From VAZQ01 sp963841105 (GTDB lineage Bacteria > Pseudomonadota > Alphaproteobacteria > Rhizobiales > Xanthobacteraceae), in assembly GCA_963841105.1 (NCBI GenBank), contig CAWJCB010000002.1, positions 1-64,000 on the forward strand: a stretch of 64,000 nucleotides of DNA, written 5' to 3'. Below, piece after piece: positions 26,404 through 34,409 of the stretch. Both the position numbers and the translations under genes were made by a program. The notes under the pieces are model-generated. The model did not search any database. It saw only the letters and a program-made list of their open reading frames with translations, and had not been told where the DNA came from. How positions within the stretch are numbered: the first letter of the stretch is position 1; every line of letters starts with the position of its first letter.

Positions 26404-27300
26404 ATGGGTGTGTGTGTACGTCTTTTCCCCGGCGCGGGAACCCGAAGGACTGGAACGCCAGGCGCATGCCTGACCGCTGCCGCCGTTTGTGTCGGCATCA
26501 GTGTTGTGCTTGCGGCGCCGATTAGCGCGTTGGCGCAGGAGTCCGCCGGAGTGGCAGGCAGCGCGCCGGTGATCGGCACCGCGAGCCTTCCCCGCGATCT
26601 CTCCCCATGGGGCATGTTTCTCAATGCCGACCCGGTGGTGCAGGGTGTGCTGATCGGGCTGGTCTTTGCGTCGGTGGTGACCTGGACTGTCTGGCTGGCC
26701 AAGACGGTGGAAATCGTTTTCGCGCGCCGGCGCGTGCGCGCGGCGCTCAACATTCTCGCGCGGACCGGTTCCGTGGCGCAGAGCGTGAACCGGTTTTCTC
26801 CAACCGACGGGGAGGTCGGCGAATCGCTTTCGGCCGCCCTGGTCGAGCTTGATCTCTCCGCCGGCTCGCTCGACCGCGAGGGCATCAAGGAACGGATCGC
26901 GTCGCGGCTCGATCGCCTCGAAGCCAAATTCGGGCGCCGCATCTCGCGCGGAACGGGTGTCCTTGCCACCATCGGTGCAACGGCACCGTTTGTTGGTCTG
27001 TTCGGCACCGTATGGGGCATCATGAACAGCTTCATTGGCATCTCGAAGTCGCACACGACCAATCTGGCCGTGGTCGCTCCCGGAATTGCCGAGGCGCTGC
27101 TTGCAACCGCGCTGGGGCTTGCCGCCGCGATCCCTGCCGTGGTGATTTACAATGTGTTCGCCCGATCCATTGCGTCCTATCGGGCGCTGATCGGGGATGC
27201 CGCGGCGGAGATCCTGCGCCTCGTGAGCCGTGACCTCGAACGCTCTGCCCCGCAAGCGGCAGCATCACGAAGACCGCCGCTGGGTGCGGCTGCCGAGTAA
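26404..27300 (+). CDS. exbB: TonB-system energiser ExbB (MotA/TolQ/ExbB proton channel)
   Basis: An N-terminal signal-like helix (VCVGISVVLAAPISALAQ) precedes three membrane helices of the MotA/TolQ/ExbB domain: VVQGVLIGLVFASVVTWTVW, GVLATIGATAPFVGLFGTVW and APGIAEALLATALGLAAAIP. The extended N-terminus is common in alphaproteobacterial ExbB. With ExbD it couples the proton gradient to TonB at the inner membrane. exbD follows after 18 nt. A Zur-box-like palindrome lies upstream. Confidence 0.92.
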   Translation: MGVCVRLFPGAGTRRTGTPGACLTAAAVCVGISVVLAAPISALAQESAGVAGSAPVIGTASLPRDLSPWGMFLNADPVVQGVLIGLVFASVVTWTVWLAKTVEIVFARRRVRAALNILARTGSVAQSVNRFSPTDGEVGESLSAALVELDLSAGSLDREGIKERIASRLDRLEAKFGRRISRGTGVLATIGATAPFVGLFGTVWGIMNSFIGISKSHTTNLAVVAPGIAEALLATALGLAAAIPAVVIYNVFARSIASYRALIGDAAAEILRLVSRDLERSAPQAAASRRPPLGAAAE

Positions 27301-27318
27301 TTTGCCAGGTCAATTGCG

Positions 27319-27744
27319 ATGAGCGTGCGTCTCGATCACGGCGACGATGTGCTCAACGAGGTGCATGAGATCAACGTCACCCCGTTCATCGACGTAATGC
27401 TGGTCCTGCTCATCATCTTCATGGTGGCGGCGCCGCTCGCCACCGTTGACATCCAGGTCAACTTGCCGGCCTCGACCGCGCAGCCGCAGCAACGGCCGGA
27501 CAAGCCGCTCTACCTGACCGTGAAGGCGGACCTCACCCTTGCCCTCGGCAATGACACCGTCAATCGCGAGCTGCTGGGCAGCACGCTCGACGTCGCCACC
27601 AAAGGCGACAAGGAAACCCGCCTCTTTCTGCGCGCGGACAAGGCGGTTCCCTACGGCGAGATGATGGAGGTGATGAATTTCCTTCGTGCCGCGGGGTACC
27701 TCAGGGTCGCGCTGGTCGGGCTGGAGAAGGTTTCCGGCCCATGA
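27319..27744 (+). CDS. exbD: TonB-system protein ExbD (TolR family)
   Basis: The 141-residue protein starts with a cytoplasmic tail and one membrane helix: INVTPFIDVMLVLLIIFMVA, which carries the conserved proton-pathway aspartate. The periplasmic part (LYLTVKADLTLALG, LFLRADKAVPYGEMMEVMNF) is the usual ExbD/TolR domain. It overlaps tonB by the ATGA at 27741-27744, so the two are translationally coupled. Together with ExbB it powers TonB-dependent outer-membrane receptors; none is encoded in the window. Confidence 0.93.
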   Translation: MSVRLDHGDDVLNEVHEINVTPFIDVMLVLLIIFMVAAPLATVDIQVNLPASTAQPQQRPDKPLYLTVKADLTLALGNDTVNRELLGSTLDVATKGDKETRLFLRADKAVPYGEMMEVMNFLRAAGYLRVALVGLEKVSGP

Positions 27745-28541
27745 TCGGGCTAGTGGCGACGGAACGGCGGGATCTTCGCCGCTGGGCGATGAGCGCGGCG
27801 GTCGTGGTGCTTGCCCATGCCGGCGGGGCCGCCGCGGTCGTCGCCTGGCGCGAACAAGTCGATCCGGCTGAACCAGCCTCCGCCATCGTGGTGGAATTTG
27901 CACCATTGCCGGTTGCGCCGCCCAATCGGGAGAGCGACATCCCGCCAGGCCCGGAGCAGGTGATGTCGGACGCTTCGCCCGAACGGCCGGTCGACTCCAT
28001 CAAAGAACCGGTTGAGGAAAAACCGGAGCAGAAGACGGAGCCGGTTGAAGAACGTCCTCCAGAGGTGAAGCCCGCGCCTGATCCCGAAGTCGCCCTCCCG
28101 CTGCCAACGCCGGCGGAGAAGCAGGAAACTCCGCAACGCCAGGACCCGCGCCTGCCGGCGCCGACGACGTCGATGCCGCAGGCAGCCCCGTTGGAAACGG
28201 CGGCAATTCCTGCTGCGCCGGTGCAGGGGCCACCCGCCGCCAAGAGCTCCAACGCCATCCCCACCTGGAAGTCTCAGGTCGCCGCTCTGCTCGAGCGCAA
28301 CAAGCGTTATCCGCCCGTGGCCCAGGCGCGCGGCGAACGGGGTATTGCCCAGGTCTTCTTCAGTCTCGATCGGCAAGGTCGCGTCATCGACAGTCGTGTC
28401 CTGCGCAGTTCGGGCGCCGCGGCGCTCGACCAGGAGGCGCTCGCTTTGTTGCAGCGGGCGCAGCCGTTCCCGGCGCCGCCGTCGGAATTGGCTGGCGCAC
28501 GTGTTGACCTCACCGTTCCGATCCGATTCAATCTCAAATGA
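27741..28541 (+). CDS. tonB: energy transducer TonB
   Basis: A single membrane helix (AMSAAVVVLAHAGGAAAVVA) is followed by a long proline- and glutamate-rich spacer (EKPEQKTEPVEERPPEVKP) that crosses the periplasm. The C-terminal TonB domain has KRYPPVAQARGERGIAQVFF and SSGAAALDQEALALLQRAQP, ending in strands that contact receptor TonB boxes. The 266-residue length and gene order exbB-exbD-tonB are typical of rhizobia. Confidence 0.92.
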   Translation: MIGLVATERRDLRRWAMSAAVVVLAHAGGAAAVVAWREQVDPAEPASAIVVEFAPLPVAPPNRESDIPPGPEQVMSDASPERPVDSIKEPVEEKPEQKTEPVEERPPEVKPAPDPEVALPLPTPAEKQETPQRQDPRLPAPTTSMPQAAPLETAAIPAAPVQGPPAAKSSNAIPTWKSQVAALLERNKRYPPVAQARGERGIAQVFFSLDRQGRVIDSRVLRSSGAAALDQEALALLQRAQPFPAPPSELAGARVDLTVPIRFNLK

Positions 28542-28866
28542 AGACTGAGGGTGCGCAAAGGCGCGCAATCCCAAATACGCGCGTCAATCCGCATCGGTTG
28601 CAGGCGCGCCGTGCGCACGCGGATGCCCGCTGCCACTCCGGGACGCGTGGGCACGCCGCCGGCAAAGGATATTCGTTGAGCTTCCGGGCTGTGTTCGGCG
28701 GCTTTGCCCACCCTACGACTTCTATCCAGTGTTGCGTTGTTTCCTGCCGTCAGGACGCTTATGTCTCCAAGATGTTCGGGCTTAGCTGTCTGCACGTGAA
28801 CGTGCTAACGACGAAGCTGAGGCATCGCTCTTCGCCGCAGCCCGCCCTCGATTTTCGCATGCCGTC
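28542..28866. other. intergenic region, no gene seen
   Basis: This stretch follows tonB and precedes a tiny hydrophobic reading frame before the SCO gene. A + strand frame running through it has a composition (many R and H, no domain) that does not look coding. No strong repeat was seen. Confidence 0.45.
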
Positions 28867-28983
28867 GTGATAAGCGCGGCGGCGCTCGGCGTCGCGCTCG
28901 CACTGACGCTCGCGCTGTGGGCGCATTATGGCACCGCGGTGTTCTACGAGATGATCGTTGCAGGGATCGCCGCCTGCCTATGA
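28867..28983 (+). CDS. 38-residue single-pass membrane peptide
   Basis: From a GTG, the frame encodes a single hydrophobic helix (AAALGVALALTLALWAHYG) and ends AGIAACL, 16 nt before the SCO gene. No ribosome site is obvious, and an ATG eight bases upstream is in another frame, so a single-base error at the start is possible. Its membrane-helix pattern and its place directly before an oxidase-assembly gene make it worth keeping as a putative gene. The function is unknown. Confidence 0.35.
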   Translation: MISAAALGVALALTLALWAHYGTAVFYEMIVAGIAACL

Positions 28984-28999
28984 CGGCGAAGTTTTATAA

Positions 29000-29599
29000 A
29001 TGAAAGCACGCAGTCTTCGCATTCTCGTCATAAGCGCGGCGTTTCTCGCGGGCCTCGTCGTTTGCTTCGGCGTCGTGCTCACGCTGTCCGGGCGCCTATC
29101 GGCCCCGGTGGCGCAGCAGGTCGCTACCATCGGCGGGCCTTTCAAGCTCGTCGATCAGAACGGACAGCCGCTCAGCGATCAGGACGTCAAGGGGCAGCCC
29201 TTCCTGGTATTCTTCGGCTTCACGCATTGTCCCGACGTCTGCCCCACGGCGCTTTTCGAAGTGTCGCAGGTGCTCCGCGCGCTCGGTCCTGAAGCCGATC
29301 ACACGCGGGCTTTGTTCATCACCGTCGATCCCGAGCGCGATACGCCTTCGGTGATGAAAGATTATCTCTCGAGCTTCGATCCGCACTTTTCCGGGCTGAC
29401 CGGAGACCCTGCGGCGATCGCGGCGGTCGCCAAGGCTTATCGGGTCTATTACAAGAAAGTCCCGTTGGAGCAGGGTGATTACACCATGGACCATACCGCC
29501 ATCGTGTACCTCATGGACAAGTCGGGTCACTTCGTGGCGCCGTTCAACCTCAAGCGCCCCGCGGAAGCCGCGGCTGCCGATCTGCGCCGGTACCTGTGA
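29000..29599 (+). CDS. SCO1/SenC/PrrC-family copper chaperone
   Basis: An N-terminal membrane anchor (ILVISAAFLAGLVVCFGVVL) leads to a periplasmic thioredoxin fold. FFGFTHCPDVCPTAL has the CxxxC copper site, and YTMDHTAIVYLMD supplies the third ligand, histidine. The 199-residue length is typical. Sco proteins deliver copper to, or reduce the thiols of, the CuA site of cytochrome oxidase subunit II, whose gene is at 54132 in this window. It may have a small membrane-peptide gene in front of it. Confidence 0.92.
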   Translation: MKARSLRILVISAAFLAGLVVCFGVVLTLSGRLSAPVAQQVATIGGPFKLVDQNGQPLSDQDVKGQPFLVFFGFTHCPDVCPTALFEVSQVLRALGPEADHTRALFITVDPERDTPSVMKDYLSSFDPHFSGLTGDPAAIAAVAKAYRVYYKKVPLEQGDYTMDHTAIVYLMDKSGHFVAPFNLKRPAEAAAADLRRYL

Positions 29600-29645
29600 G
29601 TCGCTGCAAGCGGGCCGGATGAGCAACCGCGCGCGCGACTGGCTC

Positions 29646-29855
29646 CAATCCCTCCCCCGCTTGCGGGGGAGGGTGGCCGCTGAAGGCGGCCGGGTGGGGG
29701 TGAGCGTACCGGCCCATGTCAGCGAGATGCTCCAGCCCCCACCCGGTCTCGCTTCGCTCGACCACCCTCCCCCAGTCCAAGTCGGATATATTCGACTTGG
29801 ACCGGCTCGAAGTGCCGAACTCGGGCAGGCCCGAGTTCGGTCGGGGGAGGGATTG
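29646..29855. repeat. composite palindromic intergenic repeat, family B
   Basis: Outer arms CAATCCCTCCCCCG and CGGGGGAGGGATTG match exactly. Inside are GTCCAAGTCG/CGACTTGGAC (29776-29803) and CCGAACTCGGG/CCCGAGTTCGG hairpins, plus a GGCCGCTGAAGGCGGCC hairpin. It fills the gap between the SCO gene and the binding-protein gene. Confidence 0.7.
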
Positions 29856-29889
29856 AACAACCAAAAGCGTCCCCGGCGTCGCGCTGGAG

Positions 29890-30788
29890 ATGACCACGCA
29901 TGCAATCGATGCAAGCGCATCCCGCGCCGCGATGCGGGTGCTCGGTTTCGTCGTCTGCTGTCTTGCGGTTGTGCCTGGGCGGGGCAATCGCGCGTCCACG
30001 CACAGCTGGCGACGGGAGAGCCGGGTGTGCGCGTTCCCGGTTTCTGGGATCCGCGGCGCCGGCCGGAGAAACCCGATCTTTCGCGGGTGAGCGCGATCCG
30101 ATTTTTGACCGAGATTGACTATCCGCCGTTCAATTTCGCGGGCCCGGATGGCAATCCGCAAGGGTTCAACGTCGAGCTGGCGCGCATGATGTGCGAAGAG
30201 CTCAAGCTCGCCTGCACGATCCAGATGCGACGCTTCGAGACGCTTGTCACGGCGCTCAACGCCAATCAAGCCGACGCGGCAATCGCCTCCATTGCGACGA
30301 CGCCGGAGATGCGCGCGAAAGTCGATTTTTCCGATCCTTATTACCGAACGCCGGCGCGTTTTGTTGCCAAGCGGGATTTTCCGATCGATGATGCGCTGCC
30401 CGAACGCCTGGAAGGCAGGAGGGTTGCGGTCGTCGCCGGCAGCGCGCACGAGGCTTATCTCAAGGCGTTGTTTACCGAAGCCGAGGTGCGGGCCTATCCA
30501 AGCGCCGACGTAGCGCGCCTCGCGCTTCGCAAAGGTGATGTCGATCTGCTGTTTGGAGATGCGATCTCGCTTGCCTTCTGGCTCAACGGCACCGATTCGG
30601 AAAATTGCTGCGCCTTTCGCGGCGGTCCTTACATGGACAGTCGCTTTTTCGGCGAAGGAATTGGCATTGCGGTGCGCAAGGGCAACGATTTGATCAGACT
30701 TGCTCTGAATTGGGCGATGTTCCGGGTATGGGAGCAGGGCCGTTTCACCGATCTCTGGTTGCGGTTTTTTCCAATCAGCCCGTTTTGA
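29890..30788 (+). CDS. ABC-type amino-acid/polar-solute-binding protein (SBP family 3), frameshifted N-terminus
   Basis: The signal peptide (MRVLGFVVCCLAVV, ATG 29932, or ATG 29890) and the mature part are in different frames, with the change near 29970. The mature part is clear: IRFLTEIDYPPFNFAGPDGN, GFNVELARMMCEELKLACTI, ADAAIASIATTPEMRAKVDF and SDPYYRTPARFVAK. These are the conserved segments of family 3 periplasmic binding proteins. No permease or ATPase gene is adjacent, so the partner transporter must lie elsewhere. The gene ends 33 nt before lysS. Confidence 0.8.
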
Positions 30789-30821
30789 CCGTGCGCGCCG
30801 CGGGCCGGCGCGGAGGATTTC

Positions 30822-32465
30822 ATGTCAACCATTGAGGCGCACGCCGCCGAGCTGCGGCAAGTTGCCGAACGTTGCAATGCGTGGCCCTTTGAAGAGGCGC
30901 GCAAGATCGTCGCGCGGCGCAAGAAACTTGCAAAAGACGAGGTGATCTTCGAGACCGGCTATGGCCCCTCGGGCCTGCCGCATATCGGAACGTTCGGCGA
31001 GGTCGCCCGCACCGCGATGGTGCGCCATGCCTTTCGCGTTCTCACCGATGACAAGGTGAAGACCCGCTTGATCGCTTTTTCCGACGACATGGACGCGTTC
31101 CGAAAAGTGCCGGACAACGTGCCAAACCGCGACATGATGGCAGCCCATCTCGGCAAACCGCTCTCGCGGGTGCCGGACCCATTCGCCAGCGAGCACGCGT
31201 CCTTCGCCGCCGCCAACAATGCACGCCTGCGCGCGTTCCTCGATCAGTTCGGCTTCGAGTACGAATTCCTCTCGTCGAGCGAGTGTTACGCCTCCGGGCG
31301 CTTCGACCGCGCTTTGCTCCACGTGCTCGAACGCTTCGATGCCGTGATGGCCATCATGCTGCCCTCGTTGCGCGAGGAGCGAGCCCAGACTTATTCGCCA
31401 TTCCTGCCGATCTCACCCGTTACCGGCATTGTGCTCCAAGTCCCGATCCTCGCGCACGACCCGGCGAAGGGCACCATCACGTACGAGGATCCGGACAGCA
31501 GGGAACGGGTGACAACCCTGGTCACCGGCGGCCGGGCGAAGCTTCAGTGGAAGCCGGATTGGGCGATGCGCTGGGTTGCGCTCGGCGTCGATTATGAGAT
31601 GGCCGGAAAAGACCTCATCGATTCCGTCAAGCTTTCGGGCGAGATCGCTCGCGCGCTCGGCGGCACCCCGCCCGAGGGGTTCAACTATGAGCTGTTTCTG
31701 GACGAAAAAGGTCAGAAGATTTCCAAGTCCAGGGGCAACGGTCTGACCATCGAGGAATGGCTGCGTTATGCCAGCCCGGAATCCCTTTCGCTCTTCATGT
31801 ATCGGGAGCCAAAAGCGGCAAAGCGGCTCTACTTCGACGTTATCCCGCGCCACGTTAACGAGTATCAGCAACTGCTGGCAGCCTACGAGCGGCAGGACGC
31901 CAGGCAGCGGCTGTCGAATCCCGTGTGGCACATCCATTCCGGCGAGCCGCCGGAGCCGGAGATCGCCCTCTCATTCTCCATGCTGCTCACGCTTGTCGCA
32001 TCGTCGAATGCCGAGAGCGCAGAAACGCTTTGGGGGTTCATTGCCCGCTACCGCGCGGGCATGACGCCGCGCACCCATCCAAAGCTCGATGCGATGGTTC
32101 ACTATGCGATTCACTATTTCCGCGACTTCGTCCTTCCCCACAAGATGTTCCGCGAGCCGGCGGAGGGCGAGCGCGCCGCTCTCCTTGACCTGCGCGATGC
32201 ACTCTCGCAACTCCCCGCGGCGGCCACCGCCGAGCAAATCCAGGAGGTGGTCTACGAGATTGGCCGGCGCGAGCCGTTCCTTGACAAGAGCGGCAAGAGC
32301 AAGACCAAGGACGGCAAGCCGGGTGTCTCGCTCGACTGGTTCAACATGCTTTATCAGGTGTTGCTCGGCCAGGAAAAAGGACCACGCTTCGGCTCCTTCG
32401 TGGCGGTCTACGGGGTGCAGAGCACGATCGACATGATCGACGGCGCCCTGGCACGCTCGGCGTGA
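30822..32465 (+). CDS. lysS: class I lysyl-tRNA synthetase
   Basis: The start follows GGAGG closely. The Rossmann-type catalytic core has the HIGH equivalent in GPSGLPHIGTFGE (HIG at 54-56) and the KMSKS equivalent KISKSRGN at 299-306. AFSDDMDAFRKVP and FDVIPRHVNEY are further class I LysRS segments. Most bacteria use class II LysRS; alphaproteobacteria and some others use this archaeal-type class I form. The 547-residue length is as expected. It charges tRNA-Lys in the cytoplasm. Confidence 0.95.
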   Translation: MSTIEAHAAELRQVAERCNAWPFEEARKIVARRKKLAKDEVIFETGYGPSGLPHIGTFGEVARTAMVRHAFRVLTDDKVKTRLIAFSDDMDAFRKVPDNVPNRDMMAAHLGKPLSRVPDPFASEHASFAAANNARLRAFLDQFGFEYEFLSSSECYASGRFDRALLHVLERFDAVMAIMLPSLREERAQTYSPFLPISPVTGIVLQVPILAHDPAKGTITYEDPDSRERVTTLVTGGRAKLQWKPDWAMRWVALGVDYEMAGKDLIDSVKLSGEIARALGGTPPEGFNYELFLDEKGQKISKSRGNGLTIEEWLRYASPESLSLFMYREPKAAKRLYFDVIPRHVNEYQQLLAAYERQDARQRLSNPVWHIHSGEPPEPEIALSFSMLLTLVASSNAESAETLWGFIARYRAGMTPRTHPKLDAMVHYAIHYFRDFVLPHKMFREPAEGERAALLDLRDALSQLPAAATAEQIQEVVYEIGRREPFLDKSGKSKTKDGKPGVSLDWFNMLYQVLLGQEKGPRFGSFVAVYGVQSTIDMIDGALARSA

Positions 32466-32496
32466 CTAAAACGATTCTCGGTCGAATTGATGCATA

Positions 32497-32595
32497 CTCT
32501 CCGTCATGGCCGGACTTGTTCCGGCCATCCACGACTTGTTTTCGGGCCAAGAAAGACGTGGATGGCCGTGACAAGCACGGCCATGACGGCGAGAG
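32497..32595. repeat. palindromic intergenic repeat, family C
   Basis: CTCTCCGTCATGGCCGGACT and the matching end GGCCATGACGGCGAGAG flank an inner CCATCCACG/CGTGGATGG pair. A sister copy is at 58557-58653. It lies just after lysS and may end its transcript. Confidence 0.7.
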
Positions 32596-32636
32596 ATGGT
32601 TCAAAAACACCGGAAACCGCTTTTAGCGAAGGGCCA

Positions 32637-32982
32637 ATGACGAAGACCATCTACAAGATTCTGTGAGCGAGCACTATGGCAAGCCGGGGTGGGAACCGGC
32701 TTCTTCGCAGGCTCGGCCGCCGACGCGCGCGACGGCTTCATCCATTTCTCGACCGTGGCGCAACTGAGCGACACCGCGGAAAAGCATTTTGCCGGGATCG
32801 ATGACCTCGTGCTGATCGCCGTCAACGCCTGTGCGCTCGGCGGCAACTTGAAATGGGAGGTTTCGCGCGGCGGCGACTTGTTTCCGCATCTCTACGGCGC
32901 GTTGCCGCGCACCGCGGTGATTTGGACAAAGCCGCTTGCGTTGACGGATCGCCGGCACGTTTTTCCAGAGCCGCTCGCGTGA
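32637..32982 (+). CDS. DUF952-family protein, frameshifted
   Basis: From ATG 32637 the sequence reads MTKTIYKI, then an extra C at about 32661 gives a premature stop. Without it the frame continues CERALWQAGVGTGFFAGSAA and on to DARDGFIHFSTVAQL, KWEVSRGGDLFPHLYGALP and HVFPEPLA, the DUF952 signature. The restored protein has about 114 residues, the normal length. The family resembles ADP-ribosyltransferase-fold proteins, but its role is unproven. The stop overlaps the pyrD start as GTGA, so the two are coupled. Confidence 0.82.
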
Positions 32983-34073
32983 TCGGACTGTTGGAGTCTC
33001 TGACGCGGCCTATGCTTCGGCTGCTGGATGCCGAGGATGCGCATCGGCTCGCCATACACGCGCTGAGGCTCCCGCCGTTTGTGAAGCTGGTCGCCGACGA
33101 TCCGCGGCTCGCCGTGCGCGCCTTTGGGCTCCGCTTTCCCAACCCGGTCGGCATGGCGGCGGGGTTCGACAAGCACGCCGAGGTGCCTGACCCGCTCCTG
33201 CGGCTGGGGTTCGGGTTCGTCGAGGTGGGGACGGTGACGTTACAACCGCAGCTTGGCAACGCCCGACCGCGCGTATTCCGGCTGCCGCGGGACGAGGCGA
33301 TCGTCAATCGGCTGGGATTCAACAGCGCGGGGGCGCAGGTCGTGGTGGGGCGACTTGCGGCACGCGCGAATAGCGGTGGCATCGTCGGTGTGAATGTCGG
33401 CGCCAACAAGGAGAGCAGCGACCGCATTGCAGATTATGTGCGTCTGATTGAGCTCTTCGCGCCGGTGGCGAGCTACTTTTCGGTGAACATATCGTCGCCG
33501 AACACGCCTGGCCTGCGCGATCTGCAACAGCGGGAGATACTCGACGCGCTGCTGGCCCGCGTCATGGAGGCGCGCGCGCGCGTGAGCACGCGCGCCGGGA
33601 TCACCCCGGTGCTGATCAAGGTTGCGCCTGATCTTACCCTCGGCGAGCTCGATGACCTGGTCGGCGCCGCGCGCCGGCATCAAGCCGACGGCATGATCGT
33701 CGCCAACAGCACCGTGCGGCGCCCGGGGATCTTGCGCGACCGCGCGACGGCACGCCAGGCGGGCGGGCTTTCGGGAAGGCCTCTATTTCCGCTCGCCACC
33801 CGCATGCTCGCGGAGACCTATGTTCGGGTGGAGGGCGCCTTCCCGCTGATGGGAGTCGGCGGCATTGATTCCGGAGCGACTGCGCTCGCGAAGGTGAGGG
33901 CGGGGGCCTCTGTCATCCAGCTCTACTCGGCTCTTGTTTTTCACGGTTTGCGGCTCCTCGCGAGCATCAAGTCCGACCTCGCGCGTGCGTTGCGTCACAC
34001 CCAGGATGCGACGCTTGAGGAGATCGTGGGCGCGGACGCGGCAGCAATCACGGCAGAGAAATGGCCGGTGTGA
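32979..34073 (+). CDS. pyrD: quinone-dependent dihydroorotate dehydrogenase (class 2)
   Basis: The GTG at 32979 overlaps the DUF952 stop. An N-terminal helical extension for membrane/quinone contact (LTRPMLRLLDAEDAHRLAIH) marks class 2. The FMN barrel has FPNPVGMAAGFDKHAEVPDP, VEVGTVTLQPQLGNARPRVF, NRLGFNSAG and YFSVNISSPNTPGLRDLQ with the catalytic serine. GGLSGRPLFPLATRML and GVGGIDSGATALAKVRAGAS close the phosphate site. It oxidises dihydroorotate to orotate in pyrimidine synthesis. At 364 residues it is full length. Confidence 0.95.
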   Translation: MIGLLESLTRPMLRLLDAEDAHRLAIHALRLPPFVKLVADDPRLAVRAFGLRFPNPVGMAAGFDKHAEVPDPLLRLGFGFVEVGTVTLQPQLGNARPRVFRLPRDEAIVNRLGFNSAGAQVVVGRLAARANSGGIVGVNVGANKESSDRIADYVRLIELFAPVASYFSVNISSPNTPGLRDLQQREILDALLARVMEARARVSTRAGITPVLIKVAPDLTLGELDDLVGAARRHQADGMIVANSTVRRPGILRDRATARQAGGLSGRPLFPLATRMLAETYVRVEGAFPLMGVGGIDSGATALAKVRAGASVIQLYSALVFHGLRLLASIKSDLARALRHTQDATLEEIVGADAAAITAEKWPV

Positions 34074-34076
34074 GAT

Positions 34077-34409
34077 TCACCGCCCTTTGGCGACGTGCGC
34101 CAGCCGCGCGAGCAGCCAGAGCGGCACGACAATCGCAGCGCCGAGGAGGAGGTACCGCCACATCCAGCGCACCACGTCAAAGCCCATATCCCAGATGCGC
34201 GCGAACAGAACGCGCAGGCTGTTGATGATGTTGAGCGGATCAAGCCCCAGCACTTCCAGAATGACCCCGATGATGATGGAAAGCAGGATCAGCCGGAAGA
34301 TCACCGATAACGGGGGCCCGCCGAAGAACCGCGCGAGCGCGTTGTTGTTCGTCGAACGACGGGAGGTCGTATCAGTAGGTGCGATCGGAGGCTGGGACGG
34401 TAAGGCCAT
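34077..34409 (-). CDS. small two-helix membrane protein (DUF6460-like)
   Basis: After a soluble N-terminus with FFGGPPLSVIFRLILLSIII, a membrane helix, an amphipathic middle (INSLRVLFARIWDMGFDVV) and a second helix (YLLLGAAIVVPLWLLARLA) follow. This layout matches small rhizobial proteins of the DUF6460 group. The 110-residue gene overlaps the end of the DNA ligase gene by 38 bp on the same strand and ends 3 bp from convergent pyrD. The function is unknown. Confidence 0.7.
   Translation of the reverse strand: MALPSQPPIAPTDTTSRRSTNNNALARFFGGPPLSVIFRLILLSIIIGVILEVLGLDPLNIINSLRVLFARIWDMGFDVVRWMWRYLLLGAAIVVPLWLLARLAHVAKGR

Noticed and set aside
28538..28870. 110-codon + strand frame after tonB
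   Set aside because: The residues are basic and irregular with no helix or motif pattern, and it overlaps the tonB end.
29475..29889. N-terminal extension of the solute-binding protein into the SCO gene and repeat
   Set aside because: That part is encoded by the SCO gene in another frame and by a palindromic repeat; a signal peptide in another frame at 29890-29970 is a better start.
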